From Porphyra umbilicalis (taxonomy: Eukaryota > Rhodophyta > Bangiophyceae > Bangiales > Bangiaceae), in NCBI GenBank assembly GCA_002049455.2, contig KV918796.1:310001-374000 (forward strand): a DNA stretch of 64,000 nucleotides, written 5' to 3'. A program made the position numbers and the translations under genes. This document shows positions 9,236-20,388 of this stretch, piece by piece. Under the pieces are notes generated by a model. It was given only the letters and a program-made list of their open reading frames with translations. It did not search any database and had not been told where the DNA came from. The number at the start of each line of letters is the position of its first letter. Positions within the stretch are counted from its first letter, which is position 1.

Positions 9236-10992
9236 TAGCCACCTTCTGCGCCTCCCGCCGCACCGCCGCCTCCGCCACGCCGGGGTCGGCCGCCACCCTC
9301 TCCAGAAACTTGGACGACAGGGTGGCGGCGACCGACATGTCCCCCCACGCCAGCGCCCCGGAGCCAACGCGCGCGGCACGCACGTCGAAACGCACGCCGC
9401 GCGCGCCAGCGTCCACGTCCGCCTCCACGGCCTGCTCGAGCACAACGTCCGTCCACTCGGGCGATGCCGCCAGGGCGTCGCGCACGAGGTATAGGATGCG
9501 CGAGTGGCGGCGCGTGCGCCCCGGCGCGCGCTCCGAGCAGTCGCCCACGAAGAGCGCGCCGTGGGGGTCCACGTCCGCCACGCACACGCAGCACAGCCGC
9601 ATGTATGTGGCGACCGGGGGGACCCCCAGCCACAGGCGGACCGCCACCCGCATAAACGGCACCGGTAGAAGGGTGCCGGTGAGGCCAGCATTCGGCAGCG
9701 CCGCGAGCCAGGCGCTGACGCCGTGCCCGCGCACGCCGGCGAGGCGCCCCCGGTCCAACAGCGACAGTGGGAGGGGTTATCCGCACGAGCGCCGCGCGGT
9801 ACACCCCCCGCGCCAGGTCCCGCTGCGTTGGCGGGCGGGGCGCCGCCAGTATGGCCGCCCAGCTCCCCCCGCCGTCCCCCGCCGCGCTTGGTAGGCATAA
9901 TGCCAAGCTGTGCGTGGCGGCGGGGGCGGAGTGAGGGGGTGGGGCGGCGCCGGCGGCGCCCCCGTCGTCGGGAAGCGTGGGAGGAGCAGCCGCGTCGGCG
10001 GCGGCCGGCGAGAGGGAGCGCAGCAAGGCGGGCGCGAAGACGCAGGGCGTCGCCCAGGCTGCCTGGGGGCCCCACAGGCCGGCACGCGGGGGCAGCGCCG
10101 CAGGCCGCGAGGGCGGGAGGCGGGGTGGGCGGGCAGCGGCAGGGACGGCGCCGACGGCGGGCGCCCCGCTCACCGGCCCCGCAGTAAACGGCGCAGCGGC
10201 GGCAGAGGCCGCCGTATAGCGGCCAGGTGCGAAGCGAGGCAGGGGGGCGGGGGGCGCAGCGAGGCCCGCCCGGGCGGCGGGGCGGCAGCCACGTCCGGTG
10301 GGGGGTACATCAGGGTCGGCGGGGCGGGGCGTGGGCGGGACGGCGGGCGGGGGCGGGGGCGGTGGTGGGGGCATCGGCAGTGGCCGGCGGCCGGCAGGCC
10401 GAGCAGTATCGGCGCCGGCCGGCGGGCGGGGCGTGACCGCCGCCGCCGCCGCCACGCGTCGTGCGCCCAAATCGTGGGCCCGGCACGTGGCGGAAGCTGG
10501 TGGCGACCCGCTACCCGCCGCCACAGCGCCAGCCGCCACGCCGTGCCCGGCGCCCACGGCCACCCCACCAAGTGTTGGCTCGTCTGCGCCAGCGCCGCCG
10601 CCCGCCGGCGCGCGGGGCGGTGGGCTGGGCGCCTCGCGCGGGACGCGGGCAGCGCGCTCCACGTCACTGGCGGGGGGGGCACACCGGGCACGGCCGCCGC
10701 CCGCGTCGTCGCGTGGCCCGCCGGGGCGGGTGGCCGCGGCGCGCCCGGCGTCGCCAGCGGGGCCTACGTGGGTGCCACCGCGGCCACCATCAGCGCAGAG
10801 CGGTCCTGGTCGACCGACGGCGCCGGCGGCGGGCGGCCACGCGCCGTCCGCGACGGCGGCGCCGCGGCGGCGGCCGCGGCGCGACCGCGCCCCAACACCG
10901 ACGCCCGTCGCAAGGGCGGCGCCGCCGGGCGCGCGCGTGGCAACTACGGGTAGCGCGGCCGCGGCCGCGGCTGCCGCGTCTGTTGGGACCAT
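9236..10992 (-). pseudogene. LINE ORF2 C-terminal fragment
   Basis: Minus-strand frames here match the C-terminal part of non-LTR reverse-transcriptase polyproteins. The best-preserved part (about 9236-9750) reads RLAGVRGHGVSAWLAALP, then RLWLGVPP, then CCVCVADVDPHG...GDC, then TRRHSRILYLVRDAL, and ends with VRREAQKVAKYG. That is the usual order: GA-WL-alP block, Cys/His knuckle, RRH block, AE-K-KY block. The upstream part (about 9750-10990) is in another frame, very Ala/Pro-rich, with a plausible PTQRDLARGVYRA motif; the frame change shows decay. The RT and endonuclease domains are absent. The fragment stops about 100 bp from the MITE at 9002-9137. Confidence 0.65.
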
Positions 10993-12699
10993 GCCAGCGG
11001 TGGTGGTGGCACCACAGCGCTCACACCGGGCGGCAGCGGCACCACGCGCGGCGGCGGTGGCACGGACGGTGTGCGGCGGCGGCGGCGGCCGCGGCTGCTG
11101 CGGCGGCGGCGGCAGCGGCAGCGAGCGGCAATCCTGTTGCTAGCATCGGCACACCGACACGGGCGGAAAACACGTGACGGCCACGACGGCAGCGGCCCAC
11201 TGCTTCCGCAGCATGGGAGACCGTTGGGCTGGCAGCCCCTCCGTCGTGCCGCCTCTGCGCTTGCCATCGCCGCGCCTAGGCCACCGCGCGCCTGCCACCT
11301 CACACGTTTGACTGACGGTGGGATGGCCTGTCCGACTCGGTGCGGTTGGGTAGGGGGAAGGGCAAGGGGGGGGACGGGAGTGACGCTGGGAGCGTGGGGG
11401 GCTGCGCGATCGCCGCACCCACGCCGTGTCGCTGCGCGCCTGGCAGCTGTGCGCGACTCTGGAGAGGGTCGGTGTGAGGAGCGCTGCTTCGGTGCTTTGG
11501 ATGAAGTGCAGTTTTCGTGAGGGCACCAATGGTGGCGGCCATGCTGTGGTGGCGGCCAGGAGGGAGTCGAAGGCGGAGAAGAAGGCTGTTGTGATGAGGT
11601 ACGATACCGACGTTGTTGTAGGCACTTGTCGGGGTAATATTGCTTTGTCCTGTGGCGGTCCGTGCGACTGTCTTCGCTGCTGCCGCCCCCTTTCCGACCC
11701 AGTCATGCTCGCGCGGGCAGGATCTGGCAGCCGCACCTTATACGTATCGAGCGAGCCCCAACTCTACCACAGGCCGCACGCAGCTGTCCGACGTGAGGCA
11801 GCCGCAACGCATAGCCAGCCACAAACGCTGAGCGCGAACTTCGGAGATCGTCGCAGACTCATCGGAGCACATGAAAAGTGACTTTCCCCAAAAGCGTGGT
11901 CACGGATAGGTTGGTCAAAATCAGCCACGAAGGGCGTTTAGCAGCTCGAATGTGCCCGAATCGAGCAACAGAAGGATCGCTATTGGTCCTGTCCATTGTA
12001 AGGCAATTGTACGAGCCAATCGAAGCGCTTGATGAGCCGCCTCATGTTTCTGCCTATTAACTCCGGGAGAGACGCGCCTTCTCCCACCCTGCGGCGTACT
12101 GAGCCGCGTTCTCACTTCGTTTTGGTCACCAATTCCATTGTGCACCAGAAGGTCCACCATCAAGAACTTGGAGGCATCTGATTGGAAGAAACTGATTCTG
12201 TCAGGGAAGCAGGGCTCACTATGATTGGATGAATTTTTTGCACCGCCAACCGACCAGCCGCTCCGTTCACCCTCGCCACCACGGCCTTCCCCCCCGCCAC
12301 CCCCTCTACGCCCTCCGTCCCCGCCGCCCCCATCACCCCTTCGCCACCCCCACCGCTACTGGATCCTCGGCCGTCGCTCGGGGTGCCGTTGCCGTTGCCG
12401 TCCCCGAGGCCGCCGCCGCCGCTGCGGCGCCGCCCCCGCCCCTGCCCCCGACACTGCCGCCATCGCCGCGGCTGGGCCGCCGCTGTGGAGCCACGCTCCC
12501 CCCCCCCGTCACCACCGCCGCCGCCTCTCACGCTACCGTGGCTCGGCCGTTGCTGCGGCGCCGCCCCGACAGTAAACAGCTATTGCGCGACTGCAACGTA
12601 TATTTATCAATGACGCCTTCAGTCAGCGCCCCGTCGAGCGGTGTTGCTGACCGACGACAGCGTGCCGAAGCCCATTCGAGCCACAACGACGACAATCGT
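10993..12699. other. GC-rich intergenic DNA, no supported gene
   Basis: (GGC)n-rich low complexity to about 11120, then mixed sequence. Many frames are open on both strands only because stop codons are scarce in GC-rich triplet runs. I see no domain, splice pattern or promoter that I would defend. Confidence 0.3.
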
Positions 12700-12934
12700 C
12701 AGCTTTCGCTGGAATCGCCCAACTGGCACCATCGGAGCCCACCAGGCACCCAAGTCCATCGAATGTGCGATTCGGTGGGCCCCGATGGATCCAGATGGGG
12801 CGCATCGGAAGCCCACCGAAAGCCCATCAAACAGCCGATCCGATGGGGCTGCTCACGAGACCCCACCGCGCTGAGAGCCTCCGTCGAGACTCATCATGCA
12901 AGGCACTTGCTGTAAAGCTCACCACGTGTGAAGG
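12700..12934. repeat. Foldback repeat family, right half only
   Basis: Begins CAGCTTTCGCTGGAATCGCC and ends CACGTGTGAAGG. It aligns with 14344-14590 (shared CAACTGG-CATCGG, CCACCAGGC-CCCAAG, CATCGAA, CTCACGAG, TCATGCAAGG, GTAAAGC, CACGTGTGAAG) and is full of CCCATCGA/CCGATGGG words. The left half of the family is missing. Confidence 0.7.
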
Positions 12935-13415
12935 TGAAGACCACATGGCCTGAGCGTTGGGACGAAACTTGTTGGAGTTGCCGGCTAAATGCCATTCGGC
13001 GATGCGACTGTGGCCTGTACCGCGACAAGTCGTGCGGACGCGTTTACAAACAACGCACCTGCCCTCGCCGCAGCCGCCGCCGTCGCCCATCCACCATCGT
13101 CGTCGCACCCGTCGTCCACGTCCCATCCCCCCCCCTGCTATCCACCCCGGTCCTCCGCCGATCTCTCCTCCCCCCCCGACCACCATGTTCCCTCGCCCCA
13201 CCCGCTGATTCGCCTCCTATCCCCCGCTGATCCCCCCCCCACCCCCACCCCACCACCCCTGGCCCCCCCTTCCGATCCACCTCCGATCTTCACCGATCCT
13301 CCCCCTACCCCCTCCCCCATACTCCCTTGCCTCTCTCGTTGCTTTCTTGCGGGCATTCGTATTGCCCCCCGTCGTCTAGGTACTTCTGATTTTTCTGTTG
13401 TTCCGGTTCCCGCAG

Positions 13416-13564
13416 GAGGGTGCTCTTGGTGGTCTGCGGTGTCAGGCGACGATCATGACGACGACGACGATGTCGACGACGACGACGACGACGACGTCGA
13501 CGGCAAGGGCGAAGATGAGGATGGAGGTGACGATGGCGATGAGGAGGACGAGGAGGAAGAATAG
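13416..13564 (+). CDS. Candidate last exon with acidic tail
   Basis: A strong acceptor-like signal (pyrimidine run TTTTTCTGTTGTTCC, then CCGCAG at 13410-13415) precedes a short frame ending at TAG 13562-13564. The frame encodes a Trp/Ser segment and then an Asp/Glu run of about 40 residues (GAC/GAT and GAG/GAA triplets). T-rich, UTR-like sequence follows. The upstream exon is not identified; a Pro-rich frame from 12989 reaches it but looks non-coding. Acidic-tailed coding ends also occur at 63561-63696. Confidence 0.25.
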
Positions 13565-13904
13565 GGCGCCCTAGATGCCTTTTGCCTCAGTGGGTGTGGG
13601 AGGTCGCTGGGTTACCGGCTATACGCTCGAGAGGCTGTGCACCGCGCGCACTGCTGAGTGCAGTGATAGAGGCGGTCCCTGGTAGTTTTGTGTCCTTAGT
13701 TTTGCTGTTTTTGTGCTCCCTTTGTGCATCTATCGCCGTACACACGTGATTGCCGGTGACAAGGGTGGCCGTGGGAGGCGCCACCCGTGCTAGTCACAGC
13801 TCACGCATTGTTCCGACTCGCGCATGCTCGGCAACATAGGTGCCCTATGCGGAGAGGAAACTCGAGCAAAGAGAATCAGAGAAGACGACAACCAGCCGCC
13901 TCGT

Positions 13905-14590
13905 TCGTGTTTCTTGTACTCATGCTTGCTTGTACTGGTATCCGCGCCTCCCGGCAAGTCCCCAGGACATCGAAGTTGCAGCCTGCGTGCCCCATTCCCT
14001 TGTCACATGGCCCCTGCAGCCCATCCGATATCTTCAACATCTGATTGGCCCTCAAGAGGCTGTCAGCAACGTCCCTCTCGTGACTGGCACCGATCACGCC
14101 CGATGCGACCCGACTCGACCGGGCAAATCCCCCATCGAGCGCCCCATCTGTTCCAACCGGACGGCCAATTCGGTGGGAGCCGGCGGGCCCGGAAACCCCC
14201 GCCGGTGGGGGTTCCAGCGAAAGCTGAGGATGGTGCCGCGATCAAAGGCCAAAGACAGTCAGAGCGCCTCGTTGCCAGTTCTAGGGTCCTACCGCTCCCT
14301 CTCGTTCTGGACCCACGACAGCACATCGAGACCGATTCGCACCGTCAGCTTTCGGAAGAATTCCCCAACTGGCTGCATCGGCCCCCACCAGGCGCCCAAG
14401 CCCATCGAATCGGCGTTTCGATGGGGCCGGATGGGACTCGATGAGGCCCATCGAACGCCCATCGAGCGCCCACCGAACAGGGGTTCCGATGGGCGTTCTC
14501 ACGAGCCCCGCCCGGAGTTCCGGGCCGAACAGCCGACAGCCGAGGCTCGTCATGCAAGGGTGCTGATGTAAAGCATGCCACGTGTGAAGA
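13905..14590. repeat. Foldback repeat family, both halves
   Basis: Left half 13905-14231 (starts near CGTGTTTCTTG, ends TTCCAGCGAAAGCTGAGG) and right half 14344-14590 (starts CAGCTTTCGGAAGAATTCC, ends CACGTGTGAAG) are related as imperfect inverted repeats around a spacer of about 110 bp. For example, CTCGTGAC-GGC-CCGATCACGCCC on the left answers CCGATGGGCGTTCTCACGAG on the right. No coding capacity is recognised. Confidence 0.6.
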
Positions 14591-16098
14591 CAAGGACTAG
14601 GACGAAGGCGAGTTATTATCAAACATGGTGTCTTTGGCTGCCAAATGCACTGGCCTGGGTTCGACGCCTTCAAGCGACTCGTCGTCTGATCGCCGTGTGA
14701 CCGTCTTGCCTCTCGCCTGCGATCCACATGGGCACCCTCACCACTTGCCCCGACCCCCTCGTCCCTCCCGCTCCTCTACCAGACCACCGATGCGAGCGGC
14801 TCGCTGCTTACCACCGTCTCCACCGCCGCCACTGGCACGACGGTCAGCAACCAAACAGCGGGGGGGGGGGGGTGATGGGGGGGGGTCCGCGGCACCCTCG
14901 TCCTCTTCGTGCACGTGTGAGGGGGGGGGGTGGGGCGGGGGGCAGTGGTGCCGCCGCCGCCGCCACCGTGGCGGTAGGGACGCCGCCGTGGCTGACGGAA
15001 CCGACCCGACGCCGTCGACCGCGTCGGCCGCGCGTTCCGCCTTGCGTCCGTGCGCGTGGCGGCGTTTTTTTTTTGTTTTTTTTGCTTGTCGTCCCTTTGC
15101 CGTCTGACCCGGCGGCTGTACGACTTTTTTCCCGTTCGGCGCGCCCCCACGCGCGCCGCTTGGCCGGGCGGAGGTGGTCGGTCGGGCGGCGGCGTGCCGC
15201 CGGCGCGGGGGGGATGCCGCGCCGTCTGCGACGCTGTCACGCGGGGGGGCGCCGCGGTCGGGTCGCCGCGGCAGGGGGTGCCGCCCGTGGGGGCTCCCCG
15301 CCGCTGCCACTGCCGCCGCCGCCGCCGCCACCGTTGGCGGTGGGTCCGTCGCGCGCGCGCCGGGGCTCAAGCCATGTTGCTTGCGGCCACCCCCACGCGC
15401 CAGTGGGATGGTACGTTGGAGCTGCGTGGGCGTTGGTCGGGGCTGGGGGGAAGGAAGGTGGCGACGGTCCTGTGTGGCGAGCGGCGACCCAGCTGCCTGC
15501 GGCACAGTGGTGGACGAGGACGTTTTCGACCGCACGAGCTGCGGTGCACGTCGTGCCGCCCCGCCACCACCATGGCCGCGGCCATCTCCACCGGCTGCCG
15601 CACAGCTGGCGCTGCATCCACAGGGAGGCCTCTCTCATTTGTCCAACCGTCCGGCTGCCCGCGCGCCGCAGCCGCTCGCTGCGGCGACCTTTGCTGCGCC
15701 GATGTCAGTGGCGCCGGGGAGGTCGCCGCGGACCGTGCCGGCGCCGGCTGCGGACTTTGGAGGGCGTCGCCCCCTGTGGCAGTGGGGTGTCATGGTCGAC
15801 TGATTTTGGCGGCCGGTCCTCGGTGGGGGGGGGCAAGGCAGAACGGGCGGGTCGTTTTCCTAGAGTTCTGTAGGGCTTGCGGTGGACCCGTCCCCACCGC
15901 CGGCGCACGGGAAGCGGCCGGCCGGCCGCCGCGACGAGCCCTGCACCCACTTCTCTCAGTACGCGTATTGCCCTGGTTCGCATATGCATCGCCATGAGCA
16001 CTTTTTTCTCGTGCCAGACACCACGCGTACGTCGTCAGAATCGTCCTAGCTGAGCAAGAAATGCACATGGCGAAGAAAAAGAGAAACACGCCCAGGCG
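14591..16098. other. GC-rich intergenic DNA with homopolymer runs, no supported gene
   Basis: Contains G-runs (14861-14884, 14922-14940) and T-runs (15065-15080). Frames of up to 381 codons are open but have Arg/Pro/Ala composition with no motif, overlap in all phases and no ATG context, so I read them as GC artefacts. Confidence 0.3.
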
Positions 16099-16425
16099 CG
16101 CGTGTTTCTTGGACAGGTGTCACCACCGGTCACGATCAATACCCCTCGGTACACCCACTTGCAACTTGCCTGCATCATTCCCTTCCAAAAGGCTCCTGAG
16201 GCATGATGTGCATATTGGGATTCTGGTTGGTCGCACAAGAGCTGTCAGCAGCCTCGGTCTCGTGACTTTCGCCGATGGGTGCCCGATGAGGCCGATTCCC
16301 CCCGGGCATTGTCCCCATCGGGGCCCCATCAGTTCCAACCGGACACCCGATTCGATGGGCTTCGATGCCCACCGAACACCCCCCCCGATGGGGATTCTAC
16401 CGGAAGCTGACGACAGATCACAGTA
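16099..16425. repeat. Foldback repeat family, left half only
   Basis: Starts CGTGTTTCTTGGACAGG and ends CCGGAAGCTGACGAC. About the same length (327 bp) as the left half at 13905-14231 and sharing TTGCA-CCTGC, GCTGTCAGCA, CTCGTGAC, GTTCCAACCGGAC and the terminal AAGCTGA. The right half is absent. Confidence 0.65.
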
Positions 16426-18095
16426 GTGACCAAGCCGTGCACTTTCCAGCAGCACCCAGGTCGCACCGCAGGTCAGACACGCCGGGGGCCGTCTCGACGT
16501 AGGACCCGCAGTGAGTCAGGACGTGCTCGACGGGAAAGTGGAGCAATCCCCTGGCAGTTGGGGCATTGTAGGCCCGCACTCAGCCAGCGGAGGCCAGCAC
16601 CACTCTCTGCATGCCACGACTTGACGCCGCCTCGCCCAAGAAGAACAGGTGGTATGAATTGACGTGGTACTGTACGAACAGTTACACACTTGATGCAGCG
16701 ACAAAAACAAGTTATATGAAATAATGACTATATGCACTCTGCAAAAGAACTGTTGCCTGCCGCCAGATCAAGTCTTCCTTGTCCTGCCCGTCATCTTCGA
16801 TGGAACTTTCCCTACCGAATTGATTTGTCAGCATTTGGTCACATGATAGAGTCTATAATGTATATCCTGGAATGAGATCCGGATGAAGTTCGAAAAAAGT
16901 AATCTTAGGAATGAATGGGGGCTACTCTTGTTCTGTCGTTAATTTCGACCACGTGTGGCTCGTGTGTCACGGCTTTGGGGCCTTATTCAAAACGTTTCTG
17001 GGTCGCATTCAAAAAAAATTCGCGGTCCCAACACATGGGGAGGGGGCCAGGCCGACAGGAGGCCGATCGGAAAGGATTGTTCGGGAACAGGCAAACAAAC
17101 GCTCATCTGTTGCGCCCCCTGTTCGGGCAACAAAGCCCGAACGGATTGCGATTCTGTTCGGCGCCGCTGTTGCCCTCTCTCGTGGGAGGTCCAGGCACGT
17201 GCCAGGACATGGTTCGAGTAACGGCAGACATCCGTGAAAAAACCAAGAAGAACGAGAATGGGGAAGTTTAGACGGCTTCCAGCAGAAACTTAAATGCAGA
17301 TGTCCAGGACTGTCTGCCTTCTGAAAGCAACTCAAAACAAATGCGTAGTTTCGTCCGTGTTCTCACAAGGTCGACGGCTGAGCAATCTCCCACCGAGACC
17401 TCAGTGCGACAGGCAGCTGCATGGCCGCCTTCCACCTCACGCTCGCAGCCACCCACCTCACATGTGCCCGTCTTCGACTTGAAAGTCAGACGGACGTCAG
17501 CGCCACCTGTCTGACTGCACGCTACCCCTCCCTCCTCCCTCTCTCACTCTTGCTCTCTCCCTCTCCCTCCCTGGTAGCCTATCACCCCAACCTTGCCTTC
17601 CCAACCGCTTGGTGAATGCGTCGTCTCCGAGCGCGCTTCTCCTGCGCCCACCGTACGTTCGCTGTCTCCATCTCCGCGCTCGCATGCATCCCCCCCGCGC
17701 CCCCGCATGCCTTCCCCTTCCCCCCCTCCCTCCCCCTCCACTTGTGCCGACTACTTCTTGCCACAAGACCGTGGAACGGTGACGCAGCTGTCCCTTTTCC
17801 CGCACGTGGCGTCATGGCGTTTTCTCTTGAGGAACAAGTTGACCGGTTTGACCACGGACGCGCTGACATGCTCCTTTCTCCAGCGTGTGCTTTGTTAGGG
17901 CAATCCCAACAACGTCGGCCCCATCTCATATTCGTTACACGTTGTGCCACGAAGCAGAAACGTGTCTCTTTATTAAGGAAATGGGGCCACTGGGCTTTTC
18001 TGTCAACGTGATCGACCCCATTCTGGCCTTCAATGGTCATGATGGAATCCTGGAAGTACGAGACAACTCCGAAGCGCAACAATGGGGCGGGCGTT
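16426..18095. other. Intergenic, no supported gene
   Basis: Mixed sequence with an AT-richer part (16650-16910) and a CT-rich tract near 17515-17580. Short frames carry no recognisable domain. Confidence 0.3.
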
Positions 18096-18133
18096 GGACC
18101 TGCCCCATTCGTGAAGCGAAATGGGGCAGGTCC
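18096..18133. repeat. Perfect 14-bp inverted repeat inside a longer imperfect palindrome
   Basis: GGACCTGCCCCATT (18096-18109) and its exact reverse complement (18120-18133) flank a 10-nt loop. Pairing continues outward imperfectly (AATGGGGCGGGCGTT against CGGCGTCGGCCCCAAT), giving arms of about 30 bp. It could be a tiny MITE or a structured RNA; no target duplication is evident. Confidence 0.6.
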
Positions 18134-18563
18134 GGCGTCGGCCCCAATGCGTTCTGTGCTCTCATTGGTGGAGTGTAACCAAACATGTATTACTATATAT
18201 TTGTTGAGCGCGCAACGTGTGTTGGGATGATCTTGATCAGTTTTGAAAGATAATGGTGCGGACCTGCACTCTTTGGCGATGAGGCCCGACCTCAGCATTC
18301 GAGAGCGGTCCAAGAGCTTTCGTCCATTGAACCAGGCTGATAGCGCAGGTGGTTGGCGTCTCGTGATTCGATTCCGACGCAGGCCGTCATTGTGGGCCGC
18401 GTGGGACGGGATCGGACATGTGGCTCAGGCAGGCGTGGAGTGGGACTCTCTCTCGCCTCGTGACCCCCGATCTGGGCTCTTGAGGGCCTGTTGGCGTGGG
18501 GACGATGGATGGTTCGCGTGGCGCCATCACGACCATGCGGTCGTTAGGTTGTGGCGGGCCGCC

Positions 18564-19015
18564 CACCACTGATACAGCGCCACTGAGGGGGGGGGCGGCG
18601 GTTGAACGAGATCGCGCGGGCGGCCTGGTCCCACACCCACACAGATATTTTGAGGTGGCAGGCCGCCCCACACTGCGTCAGAGCCTCTGGAGGGGGGGGG
18701 GGGGTCGGAGGGGATCGCGCGTGGCCCCTGGGCGGGCACCCGCACAGAGATTTGCATGTGGCAGGCGGTGCGCCACCGCACCCAGAGCTATTTGAGAGGG
18801 GGGGGGGGGGTGGGCGGCGGCCGCGTGTCGCCTCCTGGCTCGTGCGCGGCCCAATCGGGGAGGTTGGTGGTCCGCCACCACCCACAGTGCCTTTCAGTGG
18901 GGGTGCGGCGGTCGATCCTGGACCACGCGGTGCCTCGTTGGCTCCCGCGCAGCCTTTTCGGGGGTGGGGGTGGTCCACCACTGCGCACAGTGCGTTTTGA
19001 GAGGGGGGGGCTCGG
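18564..19015. repeat. Diverged tandem repeat of about 100 bp with poly-G tracts
   Basis: Five diverged units begin near 18564, 18662, 18772, 18872 and 18970. Each has a CCRCC-CAC-CAG-GC motif followed by TGAG plus a run of 7-14 G. Frames across it are repeat artefacts. The sequence on each side (18134-18563 and 19016-19325) shows no gene to me. Confidence 0.6.
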
Positions 19016-19325
19016 TCCGTCGCTCCTCAGTCCGCGCTGCCGCACCGTGCACACACCCGACCCATCGACGTCGCGCCCATCGTTGTGACGCGTCCGGCCA
19101 TTACCTGCATCGTCGGCCCCCCGCTACTCTGTTGCCCTGTTCCTCGTCCACGACGTGCCCGCTTCGCCCGCACGTTCCTTCCCTGTCGTCGGCTTGAGAC
19201 GCACGATCCGCGCACCCGCCTCACTTTCTTTGCTACCCCACCACGTTTACGACCCCTATCCTTGTGTCCCGTGCTCCACCACCATCTGCCCGCGCTCGCC
19301 CGCGACCCTCCCCTCCGCTGCTGGC

Positions 19326-20388
19326 ATGGAAGCTGCCGAGACGGGGCTGTCCAGCGCTGCCTCTCTCCTGGCCGAGGAAGATGGCGCCGTCGTTTGCGCT
19401 GCGGTGCAATCCCACATGGGCCTGCTGATGCTGATTCGACGACGGTCGCGCGCCGCCCGCGGACACCGCCGTCGCCACTACCGCGGTTCTGTTCCTGGGC
19501 GTCGGCCCAACAAGCGGCGTGACTTTGCCGCTGGCCTGTTCAACATCCAGCGTGACTACTTCGGGGTCAACGCGGAGCCGCCGATCTACGACGACCGGGA
19601 TTTCGAGACGCGCTTCCGTGTGCCGCGCAGTGTGCTTCGGCGCATCTACCTGGCCGTCAAGGACGAGCCGTTCTTCCAGCAGCGCATCAACGCGACGGGT
19701 CGCCTGCAGGCGCACCCGCTGCAAAAGGTCGTGGCCGCCTTCCGCGTCATCGCGTACGGCGAGGCGGCCAACCGGTCGGACGAGTACGTGCGCCTTTCTC
19801 GCTCGACGGTGGCGCAGGCGACGAAGCTTCTCCTAGAATTCATCGTGCGGCGGTGGGCATCGACCTACCTACGCCGTCCCAACCAGTCGGAGCCCAAGGC
19901 TATGATGGCGCGCAACGCAGAGCGCGGCTTTCCCGGCTGTATGGGCTCGCTGGACTGTACCCACTGGGAGTGGCATCAGTGCCCGACGGGCATGGCGGGC
20001 GCGTACCAGAGCCGGAAGGGCTCGCGCGGCGTTGTCGTCGAGGCCGTATGCGACGAGGACCTGTGGATTTGGCACCTGTTTGTCGGTGCTCCCGGCAGTT
20101 TGAACGACATCAACGTTTTGAACCAGTCGCCTCTCTACCTAGACGTCACGGCAGGCCGGTGGCCGCCGCGGGGCGTGACGTTTACCGTGAATGGGACCAC
20201 CCGCACGCTACCTTACTACCTGGTCCACGGCATCTACCCTCGCTACGCGTTCCTAGTGTCCCCCCACCCCATGCCTATGACCGACGAGGACAAGACGTTC
20301 AACCGGCTGCAGGAGGCCATTCGCAAGGACGTTGAGCGGCTGTTTGGCGTTCTGACAAAGCGGTTTCACATCGCCTTGCACCCAGGAC
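19326..20388 (+). pseudogene. PIF/Harbinger-type transposase, C-terminus cut by a gypsy insertion
   Basis: From the ATG at 19326 the frame runs 354 codons to the gypsy LTR. It fits DDE_Tnp_4-type transposases: a FETRFRVPRSVLRRIY helix region, then GSLDCTHWEW (Asp210, first catalytic residue), YQSRKGSRG, GSLNDINVLNQSP, YYLVHGIYPRYAF and AIRKDVERLFGVLTKRF (Glu337). Family members normally have Asp in the D-G-I-Y-P block; here it is His301, 36 residues before the Glu, so catalysis is probably lost even apart from the truncation. The frame also continues upstream from a GTG at 19155, but the ATG gives the usual short N-terminal arm. No Myb-like partner gene or terminal inverted repeats were seen; the right half of the element is not in the window. 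Confidence 0.85.

Noticed and set aside
9910-11177. Plus-strand Gly/Arg/Ala-rich frames up to 347 codons
   Set aside because: Overlap the minus-strand LINE fragment and GGC-rich low complexity; no motif, openness explained by GC content.
14728-15997. Several overlapping frames of 250-380 codons on both strands
   Set aside because: All phases are open together, with no domain and no start context; GC artefact.
18527-19088. Pro-rich or Gly-rich frames over the poly-G repeats
   Set aside because: Tandem repeat artefacts with homopolymer runs whose length is uncertain.
19155-19325. N-terminal extension of the Harbinger transposase from a GTG
   Set aside because: Not an ATG, composition unlike the rest, and the ATG at 19326 gives a normal N-terminus.
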